Part shown: piece after piece, positions 58,401 through 64,000 of the stretch
How the letters are laid out: the number at the start of each line of letters is the position of its first letter
Position numbering within the stretch: position 1 is the stretch's first letter
Origin: Symbiodinium sp. CCMP2592
Lineage: Eukaryota; Sar; Dinophyceae; Suessiales; Symbiodiniaceae
Reading direction: 5' to 3'
Assembly (NCBI GenBank): GCA_905221615.1
Contig: CAJNDT010005813.1
Span: forward strand, 67,501-131,500
Length of the DNA: 64,000 bases
The notes under the pieces: generated by a model
Database searches by the model: none
Told to the model about the DNA's origin: nothing
Seen by the model: only the letters and a program-made list of their open reading frames with translations
Translations under genes and position numbers: made by a program

Positions 58401-59516
58401 CAAGCACTTATCAGCTGCAGGCTTGTCACCTTGTTTGCCTTTGGACTGACCTTTGTCCTTGCCATGATGACCTTTGCCTTTGTTGTCCTTGCCATGCTTT
58501 CCTTTGCCCTTGCTGTCCTTGCCTTTCGTTTTGCCTTTGCCCTTCTTGCCTTTGCCGGCAACACGGTCGATTTCCATAGGAATGGCACCATCGCCAGTCC
58601 CTGCACCTGAACCCTGCGCAACATCACCAAAGTATGAAACGCCTTGCCACTTGAACTGCTGCCTTTCGATGCGCAAGACACAGTCCCTCACTGCAGCATA
58701 CGAAGCATCCTCCGGAAGGGTGGCATGAACCTGATTTCTCGAAGCAGCGGGCAAACAACGCAAAAGGAGCGCCGTCTTGAGCTCCTCCTGAAGAAGCTGT
58801 TGCGAAGCGCTCTCGTACTCTGTAAAAACCCGTTCAAGCTCAAGAATCTGTGGAAACATTGCCTCGCCAGATTTAAAAGCACTGACCTGTGTCAGGGCCG
58901 TCAAGATGCCAAGGCTGCGTGACTTGCTCTGCGGTGCATACAAGGAAATGAGCTGCCGAAGGGCTTCATACCCACAGTTCCCAGAGACCGACTTGATCAC
59001 AAGAAACCCACGTCCCTTTACCAACACCGAGAGCAAAGCGAAGAGCTGCCGCGAGCGCGAGACGATGTCTGTGGCTGCGGGAGAAATGTTCACCTGCCGG
59101 TGCAAGTTTGATTTCAGCTGATCGATCTCTTCTCCGAACTTGGGGTCTAAGACAGTCAAATACTGCTCAAGAGACCAAAGCCATGAAGGCCAAGCAGAAT
59201 GCTCTTGTTCCCTCGTTGCAGCACGGAAAGGCTCTGGACGGGGCATGATGCGAGACATGTCTTTGCCTGTAAGTCCCGAAACCGAAGAATCACTGGCACT
59301 GCGCTGCCCTATCACCTGACCCAGGAGAGCTGTTGTGTTGCCCAGTTGATGCAACAACGCGGTCACCTGATCGCTCGAGACAGGACTGCCAGCAGCGGGC
59401 CAAGGATTGCTAGACACAGTCTCATGTATCGGCTGCAAAGGAGGGAGCACTGGACCCCCAAGGTCGTCATCGTCATCATCTGGCACAGCTTGTGCCGCGG
59501 GCAATGCAGCCATCAC
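52467..59516 (-). CDS. Gag-pol polyprotein of element 4 with membrane and metal-site C-terminal extension
   Basis: 2349 codons in one frame, start about 190 nt after the primer site. Gag fills residues 1-330, then a Lys/Gly-rich stretch and CCHC knuckle (CLYCNKSGHWKRDC, about 368). Protease: DSGADISAL near 583. Integrase: THEPYQPWCDAC near 965, then D, D and E in LSFDFGY, RCDNEPA and QSNGQVEQ (about 1004-1116). RT: VALDISDAYL near 1613 and HVDDLLGAG near 1694 (HVDD rather than YVDD). RNase H: FSDANWAA near 1879. The last ~300 residues are extra: a hydrophobic segment near 2110 and a stronger one near 2135-2155, then a C-terminal TGRCYHRLRCF…GLRACKKCNP motif like small Ada-type metal-binding modules. 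Confidence 0.95.
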   Translation of the reverse strand: MMAALPAAQAVPDDDDDDLGGPVLPPLQPIHETVSSNPWPAAGSPVSSDQVTALLHQLGNTTALLGQVIGQRSASDSSVSGLTGKDMSRIMPRPEPFRAATREQEHSAWPSWLWSLEQYLTVLDPKFGEEIDQLKSNLHRQVNISPAATDIVSRSRQLFALLSVLVKGRGFLVIKSVSGNCGYEALRQLISLYAPQSKSRSLGILTALTQVSAFKSGEAMFPQILELERVFTEYESASQQLLQEELKTALLLRCLPAASRNQVHATLPEDASYAAVRDCVLRIERQQFKWQGVSYFGDVAQGSGAGTGDGAIPMEIDRVAGKGKKGKGKTKGKDSKGKGKHGKDNKGKGHHGKDKGQSKGKQGDKPAADKCLYCNKSGHWKRDCRKYKADLKAGKVQAVSEESGSTVSTVTPSQSASQVGAKGRVARLAEIDLTAFDECDEEFLDGDTRVCMIQCSMERVEHFSISDPSEVRCNAWDTICEYELLSLPSDVLLKLCEAKQLECHADHSKSLADPFKCHADHSRSRADSFKCPADQSRFLADSVKCPVHQVSCDADQVTPLKPSVYVHGSVRALASVNGEDIILDSGADISALPETYAQVGDPAPSSAQRFVDASGRLLQSKGIRIAEVRVGSIRFREKFLIGGVTCPLLSLGKLYKAGFYVIPSTSGDSDFILTNGDLSEPVRLKRQSLCATGSVRVLNALPSAVRAVSAALHGPLLRLDSSGWQRIGSRRYALLSFGQSYVDSTLIPLTELLWYRTTLVRRDGRWTVAELAADVSSLTDRTLPLGPPAVEQVITIAYDDASLSPESLGFSPSDSDDVPSSLQGAGSVEAPEVPMPDAADQGAGVGGLEGDSDLPPSADQAAPVAPAADGGGEAAPSEREVIDSVTVNGVVIDRNSSLRVMRAALVSLGLGKNGSKSQCWERLVRHLRESDLLREHQVHHNLSAELSRPPHAPPVPAAPSDHDRAQHVLTHEPYQPWCDACVKFRGRQDRHPSEASHDPGSRSVLSFDFGYCSREADDGVREAKDRLTVLFLHDRHTKAVHAIPTAQKGGSSLSHLVTESARFAIWLGHRSLRLRCDNEPAILAVQAGLLKALRNLGVDVSKDTAPVESHQSNGQVEQVVGSIRQHAAVLMHDLEQACGAKDDQVLFPPLHPIYGWALAHACWLRNRYTPVHGTTPYEAVTDSAYSGTICRFGEKVLGYLKPDGKSSARWRHGLWLGKAIGNDTHILGLVGGVFVTRSVRRFEDNFDPDFAASFDVSVFEHGLSSIGGKLVLGHKKPAAPVAMPIPAYVGPPPSPPAAAESPLPHEARGSPSQIAGTDSPVRSPTSINYSPSDGMSATEDAALSDRHGDVLSTDAGEPSSAEAGMPAIPAEAGAVASSAPLISEALGLSENPRPAKVARRSDDDQVMALEGQISLITAPGCCADEVPAGDLLVTSGEESPCVVHIRQVCYEHEDENVTLTFDGDTLDELEDYDQSFLEDQSGDTELLPELCRPRTSDIEPELSPEELEALDVIADGVEIARLEGMTVLLPESAAHNDEYAGQEATHLTTRMVRTWREKELGGSPVWYRRSRYVAREYAWLNERHDLFSPASTALSNRLLPIHYLCHEPDPDDPWVMVALDISDAYLSVKQTRLVIVQHAGVRYVLGRVLPGQRDGSKEWYLAFSSFLDEALGFKKCDALPSLIREPASKFSMQMHVDDLLGAGSKRFLLERLRPTLESKYRVSIRILEAPGDTISFLKRHHTLLADGKMLLTPSAKHFEKLFSVMKIDERSAPKKTPYAPQLDEVDNSELLACADAKAFRCANGILLYLAVDLIECQGAIRALSSYMTSPTRNAQAALRHLLKYLLEGQHHGLLLDRRNCYNGVSGEIPRPSQPILCLEAFSDANWAAHRGSRKSVSSGMVFVAGCLLYSSSRTQRVIALSSGESELLAATSTLCDALFVRQLLAFIADDEPPQIHHFLDASAAKGIMERSGVGRVRHLSVRVLWTQQLVADKIIMLRKVATSINVADLNTKGLSRSRMLMLLHIIGCWHTVHECFVGEDEIADLRYKQAKKDAVRAVRSTSSASVSKPMIQAIVIAVVSALSRAADDADGDNGLDDSGADLPDWANRVLVWFLGLWVRDDTGVSVIDMLVQPHALVLACVTMLMLVLCIRTLCCRVSDRGQVNVQIAGPRDHVSFQFDRQLNLHVGVGAPGTPTNPLSFDFDGDDSPPHVLSALRKGARSKASTRPGPRYEDEDAPHPDASSSAAPPTGAMNAVQAHVPPADHASAPGTPAESMSSQLSTQSFRELHGYPIAVARRMNHRGSLVWVSHTGRCYHRLRCFKLDGCDRVKAYERHEAQNRGLRACKKCNP

Positions 59517-59705
59517 TGCAAGCTAAGGACGAGAGGCGCTACTTTCACCGAAGAAACAAACCCCAAGTTTGAAAAGCCTGGGCCCTTCCAAAGAACCCCG
59601 AAAGCTGCACGTGTATGTTGCTCGTTGTGCTACGTGTAGCAAGGGAGTAAGGTTTCGGCTCCCAGGAGACGCTTGTCGGCCAGACCCAAAGGAATGAACC
59701 GGTAA

Positions 59706-59719
59706 GCGCTCCGCTACCA
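59706..59719 (-). promoter_or_regulatory. Primer-binding site of element 4
   Basis: The sense strand reads TGGTAGCGGAGCGC right after the 5' LTR, complementary to a tRNA 3' end finishing in CCA. It resembles sites used with initiator-Met tRNA in many copia elements. Confidence 0.85.
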
Positions 59720-59894
59720 TGCTAATTTTCACTCAAACACAAGCGCCTGCGGAGTACACAAGTCAGCACATTGGGCTCAAATGAATTACGGAGCTCGCAC
59801 AAATAAAACAAGTACTCAAGTAAATACCGGCCAGGAAAACAAATGGAAAATACGTGTACATACAGTACGAGTACAAGGCGTGCAAAGTTTTGCA
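59720..59894 (-). repeat. 5' LTR of element 4
   Basis: 175 bp, identical to the 3' LTR. The next five bases (59895-59899) repeat the left flank. Confidence 0.95.
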
Positions 59895-59899
59895 CGATC
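59895..59899. repeat. Target-site duplication of element 4 (right)
   Basis: CGATC, identical to 51390-51394. Confidence 0.9.
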
Positions 59900-60760
59900 G
59901 GCATGAGCACATGGTCCCCCACAAACGGAACCACGTTGCGAAGGCGTGTGGCTGCCCTCAGCAGTTTGGTCGTTGTCGAGCACGTCTGGCTTGTTCTCGC
60001 TGTCCACTCGCCCTGCGCCTTCCCCGCCAAGTTCAGGACGTCTGCTGGGTGGGCCTGTGTTGTGTCGGGCTCCATCGTGACGGCCTCCCCTCTTCTGGTG
60101 GCCAGGAGGGCTGCCGGAGCCAGCAGGTCGTGGAGGGCGTTCCACCACGCCAGGGTGTTCCAGGCGCGGTCCCCCCCCATTGTGGGTAAGATCGCCTCGT
60201 CCACTCGGTGGTAAGCTGCTCTCAGCTGGCTTTCTGCCTTGCTGAGGGAACTTTGGGGCACATCCCCCGGCATTGGGTCTCTGAGCTCTCCGAGGCCTGT
60301 GTCGATCATGGCCCGTAGCTGGCTCAGGTCTGTGGCATACTCCTCCGGTGTGAAGCCTTCTCCCCGTCGTACTCGCATGGATGCCACGAAGCGGTAGGCT
60401 TCACTGACCCCGGTGGGGCCGGCAAAGGCTGCTCCCATCCCCCGCGGGCTAACATGTGGGTAGCTCTCGGCATGGCTGAGCATACGGAGGGCGATGGCAC
60501 AGATGTTAGAGATGATCTCCCCGTCGCGGTTCGCCAAGCCATCGGCGATTTCATGTATCTGTGCCACTGCCGCCTGGATCGCCCCCCTCTGGGCAGCCAG
60601 CCGAGCTTCTGTGTCCGGCGGGTCTGTGGAGCTTCTGGCTTCTGGCCCCCCCGTCTCGCGACGAATCTGTGTGGCTCGTTGGCGCCACTGCTCTCGCCCC
60701 CCGGCTTGTCCTGCGTCTCCCTTCCCTCAGTTGGTCGGCGAGGGGTGTGCGTCGCCGTCT
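59900..60760 (-). pseudogene. 5' part of the ORF interrupted by element 4
   Basis: In-frame reading extends upstream of the first GTG at 60567 (GGREQWRQRATQIRRE, ARLAAQRGAIQAAVAQIHE), so the real protein enters from about 60,750. It is helical and globular-looking: IISNICAIALRMLSHAE, AYRFVASMRVRRGEGF, AWNTLAWWNALHDLL, ending in GDHVLMPI at the insertion. It continues in frame at 50893-51389. Upstream, the likely continuation is in another frame (60551-62074), with the change near 60,730. No family is recognised. Confidence 0.65.
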
Positions 60761-62074
60761 GCGGACAAGGCCCACGTTCTCCTCGTCGGTGGTTGTGCCG
60801 TTGAGCTCCCCCTCCGCATCACTTGGACATGCCGTCGGTGAGTTCGGCGTGGTCGTGGTTGAAGACGTTGTAGTGGGCAGGTATTCTTGCATGAGCTCTG
60901 TGCTGTCATGGTCTTCCCCCGCTCCTGGTGTGGGGCTTGGTTTTGGGCCGAAGTGCCTGCCGTCACGTACCTGGTGGTACCACGGTGTTGGTGTTGGCTG
61001 TGGTGGCGGCTGTTGCCGTGCTTGTGCCCTTGTCTGTTGTGCTTCTTGGCTCGACCTCCTCAGGGTCCTGCCGTCGGAAAGGGGGTTGCGTGGCCTGGTC
61101 GGCTGCTGCGGCTGCGCCTGTGGTCGGTGTCTGCGGTTGCTCTGGTTCCGGCTCTGCTGGGTTCGGCTGGTCGTCCCCGATGGCTGTGGGGGTTGTGGTG
61201 GTTGGTCCCCCGTCTGTTCCAGATGGTGGTGGTCGTGGTGGTGGTGGGAGAGGTGGTTGGTGTCAGTGTGGTGTGGCTGTTCTGTGGCTTCCGTCCTGAA
61301 GAACTGGTCGGGCGTCGTGGTGGTAAACTGGATGCTCCAGTGTGTGCTAGTGGATAGGAGCAGGAACTGGTCCCCCACCTGCAATGCCAGGCTTCGGTGT
61401 TCCTGGTGGCGGGGCGTCGGTACCTGTGTGACTGTGGCAAGCCACCGGCGTTGCGAGATCGGCTCCAGCAGCAGCCATGTTTCCCCGCTGATGGGCGGGT
61501 AGACACTGACGGGCATGCTTGTTGGTGGGGGTGGTGTGGTCTCCCTGCTGCTGGCTGGGACATCTTCTTGAGCCACTTGCCGGCTCGGAGGACCGTATGG
61601 GTGGCCGTGGTGATGGTTGAGTGGGGTAGTGGTGGTGGTGCCGAGTGGTCTCCCCCTAGCGAAGGGGGGCGGGGCTGTTGTGGTGTGTCCCCCGTCGGTT
61701 GCTGTGGTTGTCGTCTTGCTGGGTAGTAGCTTGTGGCGGTGGTTGGTGTGGGGCCGTCTTCTTCTGCGTCGGGGTGCCAGTAAGGCGTGTAGGTGTCTGC
61801 TTTGGTTGGTCCTGGTTGGTGTGTGGGGTCGTCCATCTGTTGGTTGTCCTCCTCCTCTGTGGCGGCTTCTTGCTGTTGCTGAAGGTGTGGTGGCAGTGGC
61901 TGGCCAGGGTTGAGCATGCGGAAGTAGTCCACCCTCTCTTAGTGGCTGAGCTGCGGCGGCTGCCAGTTGGTTGGTTCTGGTGGGTCGGTGTCGTCTTGGG
62001 CTGGTGGCGTGGGCTTGCCACTGTCGTGGCGTTGGGGTGGTGAAGGGCCTTGGCCCAGAAGGTGTTGTCCCCAC
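60700..62074 (-). pseudogene. Upstream Pro/Thr/Gln-rich part of the same ORF, in other frames
   Basis: The open frame of 62074 has non-repetitive, protein-like stretches only in parts: VSVYPPISGETWLLLEPISQRRWLATV and LQVGDQFLLLSTSTHWSIQF look like a beta-rich domain, and WYHQVRDGRHFGPKPSP and LADQLREGRRR are also natural. A different frame (Met at 61932, MDYFRMLNPGQPLPP) gives a plausible N-terminus to about 61,570. Much of the rest is His/Pro/Thr low complexity. I read it as one decayed or indel-affected gene, possibly gag of an old element. Confidence 0.45.
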
Positions 62075-62987
62075 TGGGTATGGTGGAGGTTGTTGGTTTT
62101 CAGCCAGCGCTTGATGCGGTATTTCTCCGCCTTGTTTCTGGTGCGGTCTGGGCCTCCCCCTTCGTGCTGTCGTGAGAGTTTAAACCCTTATACCAGTATA
62201 CTTCTTATAACCTCGGCGCGAGCTTGGATTCTTTTCCACTCTACGCTCTGCTGTCAGGCTGTGCTTGAGCCTACGTTTGACCTGCGGTGAAACGCTGGAT
62301 TCCTGTATGTAAATGGGCATGAGGGAAAATTGAACGATCTGTTACGCCCTCATCGCATACACAGCTTGGTCGTGTAATGCGATCCGTGTGAAACTTTTCC
62401 TACTTCTACTTCTGTTTTCGCATGCTCCTGTGAGCTTAACCTTCTCTTCACGCACGCTTCTTTGAGCACTTCTTGAACATCTTTCTCTTCCTTCTTGAAT
62501 CTTCATCCTCAATCTTCAGATGTCCTATAACAGATTTGCGTGAATGTCAACACACACGATTGGCATGTGACTCACTCAGAATCTAAAGCGCGCTCACTTT
62601 TTCTTCACGTCGCGATTCGCGATGTAGGTCCATTATTGCTCTTCGGCAACTGGAAACTTTTGCTTGCCTTTTCGGCTTCTGGACTTCTCCCACCAGTCCT
62701 TTCTTGGCTTTTCAGCCTTCTGTCATTGGCTTTTAAACAATCGTTGTGCTCGAGGTGCTTGACGTTGCCGTGGGACTTTTGCGTCCACGTGGCTTTTCTT
62801 TGTCGTTGCCGTGGGATCTTTACATCCTCGTGGCTTTCCAACTCTTTTCACAAGCTTTCTCCTTCAAAGCTTTGCGTTGTGAAACATTGCGGGCCTGGAC
62901 GATTTTACGTCCTCATACTTCTGCCTCTCTTGGGCTTTCGCCCTCACTCTTGCTTCCTCTTTTGAAAGTTTAAACCGCAACCTTGGT
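62075..62987. other. Non-coding spacer with a two-copy 40-bp repeat
   Basis: No supported gene. GTTGCCGTGGGACTTTTGCG at 62764 recurs in altered form at 62804 (40-bp period), each copy followed by a CGTGGCTTT word. Confidence 0.6.
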
Positions 62988-64000
62988 TTACTCCAGCTCA
63001 TTCTCCCCGCGCTGCCGCTTTTCGGCGCGTTGCTGATTGAACGGGGATTCGCTCTTTCGCTTCTTCTCCTTTTCAGCTTTCTTCTCCTTGTCCTTGCTCT
63101 TGGACTTTTCAGCTGGCTTCTTCTTTTTCTCTACCTTTTCAGCTGGCTTTGCTTCAGCTTTTGCTTCATCACTTTTCTTTTGCCTCTTTGGTTCTGAACC
63201 CCAACTATCCTTGGGCGTATGCCCTGTCTTGCCTTGAGCTTTTTCATCTTCTTGAATATCTTCCAGCTCAGCCTTGTACTTGTACTCATTTGACCGTAGG
63301 TAGCTTATCACTTCCTCTCGAAAGTTGCAAATGTCCGGGGTGTGTGACCCCCAACCTTTGTACCTGAAGGTTCTGTGCCGTATGTATTGGTACATAAGGT
63401 AGCATATCTTGCAGAATATGCGTCTCTCGTTGTTTGAGCGATCTGGCCTTTCGCCGTTATAATACATCTTGATCGCGCCTTCCATCAAGGGACATTCGGG
63501 CGCCTTGTGTTGATCCGATTGCTTGCAGTAAAAACAGAGATTAAATCTGCCCTTCTTGTACTGCTCATCCTTTGGATTCTTGAGCCACTTTGGATCCACC
63601 TTTGGCGGTGGTGGCGTACCTTTTGGCTCGTTCGGCTTTTCCTTGCTGTGGTCCAACTTCGTCTTTGCTGCCTGTTCAAGCTTTTCATCGGACACTTGCT
63701 TGAACGCTCTCTTCATATCCTCCTTCAGCTTCAACTGCTTCTCCAAGGTGTTCGCCGCTTTTCTCTCTTCTTCAGAAATTCCTCCTTTGAGAACACTTGG
63801 CACTTTCTTCGGCATTGCCTTTATCTTCGCTGCTGGCGTTGCCGGGCTGCTTGTATCGCGTCTCTTCTTGATCGTAGCCATCAGCTTTGCCAGAGCATCT
63901 CGCTCCTTTTCCTTGTCTTCGTCTGGCTTCATGTACAAATCTAGGCCTTTGAACTCTTCGCTTATTGTACTCAGTAGCTTGTCCGCTGTCTGGACAACCA
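62988..64000 (-). CDS. Lys-rich zinc-finger protein, open at the window edge
   Basis: Open from the stop at 62988 past the first listed codon (63938, a TTG) to the end of the window, where it reads QTADKLLSTISEEFKGLDL, so the 5' end is missing. An N-terminal Lys/Glu-rich helical region precedes CFYCKQSDQHKAPEC (CX2CX5HX4C, a CCHC-like knuckle with one extra residue). A second cluster follows (FCKICYLMYQYIRH), then an aromatic-rich stretch (RHRTFRYKGWGSH). The C-terminus is a long Lys/Glu/Ala tail. It could be gag of an older element or a host RNA-binding protein. Confidence 0.65.
   Translation of the reverse strand, partial: VVQTADKLLSTISEEFKGLDLYMKPDEDKEKERDALAKLMATIKKRRDTSSPATPAAKIKAMPKKVPSVLKGGISEEERKAANTLEKQLKLKEDMKRAFKQVSDEKLEQAAKTKLDHSKEKPNEPKGTPPPPKVDPKWLKNPKDEQYKKGRFNLCFYCKQSDQHKAPECPLMEGAIKMYYNGERPDRSNNERRIFCKICYLMYQYIRHRTFRYKGWGSHTPDICNFREEVISYLRSNEYKYKAELEDIQEDEKAQGKTGHTPKDSWGSEPKRQKKSDEAKAEAKPAEKVEKKKKPAEKSKSKDKEKKAEKEKKRKSESPFNQQRAEKRQRGENELE

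Larger units (their letters stand above)
51395..59894 (-). mobile_element. Element 4: apparently intact 8.5-kb Ty1/copia retrotransposon
   Basis: Identical 175-bp LTRs (TG…CA), a CGATC duplication, primer site, polypurine tract and one uninterrupted 2349-codon polyprotein show a complete, very recent insertion. Unlike elements 1-3 it uses a 3'-CCA type primer site and a CCHC gag knuckle, so it belongs to a separate lineage. A 0.9-kb stretch between the polyprotein stop and the 3' LTR (51,578-52,466) holds no recognised gene. Confidence 0.95.

Noticed and set aside
60551-62074. A 507-codon His/Pro/Thr-rich protein taken as a whole
   Set aside because: Only parts look natural; other parts are better in a second frame, so I list it as a broken gene rather than an intact one.

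Overview
The window looks like nuclear DNA of a dinoflagellate, possibly Symbiodiniaceae or a relative. Three lines of evidence point there: dispersed degenerate TTTAGGG telomere-type repeats, a relic of the dinoflagellate spliced leader (about 38,556-38,576, one mismatch), and dense packing with Ty1/copia-type retroelements carrying unusual extra domains. No rRNA, tRNA, CRISPR or prokaryote-style operon was seen. Every coding unit I can support lies on the minus strand.

Layout. 1-7,885 is gene-poor: microsatellites, a hairpin repeat and interstitial telomere-like tracts. 7,886-13,451 is element 1, an old degraded copia-type element (two ~220-bp LTRs, PPT, PBS, RT/RNase H, integrase tail, a HAD-like domain and a methyltransferase-like domain). 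13,452-13,730 is an AT-rich sliver. 13,731-33,411 is element 2, a 19.7-kb copia-type element with 432-bp LTRs that differ at only 3 positions. Besides gag, protease, integrase, RT and RNase H it holds a ~740-residue extension after RNase H and about 7.5 kb of extra coding sequence before the 3' LTR; that extra block includes what I read as a Tpt1/KptA RNA 2'-phosphotransferase domain.

33,412-38,716 is a sharply bounded 5.3-kb block in which TAGC occurs about every 35 bp on the plus strand only (my hand count is 151, against ~21 expected), crossing coding, non-coding and reading-frame boundaries. It carries a tyrosine recombinase gene with a spliced-leader relic at its 5' end and an Ala-rich coiled-coil ORF. 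38,717-46,525 is element 3, the 5' part of a copia-type element (gag with CCCH fingers, protease, integrase, dUTPase-like barrel) cut off at the start of RT where the TAGC block begins.

46,526-51,389 is mostly non-coding. 51,395-59,894 is element 4, an apparently intact 8.5-kb copia element with identical 175-bp LTRs and a CGATC target duplication. It sits inside an unrelated ORF whose frame would be continuous without it. The window ends with an open, lysine-rich zinc-finger ORF (62,988 to beyond 64,000).

Elements 1-3 share a primer site resembling the copia half-tRNA type and differ from element 4, which has a classical 3'-CCA primer site and CCHC gag. Positions and counts were read by eye; homology calls are from motif recognition, without database searches.
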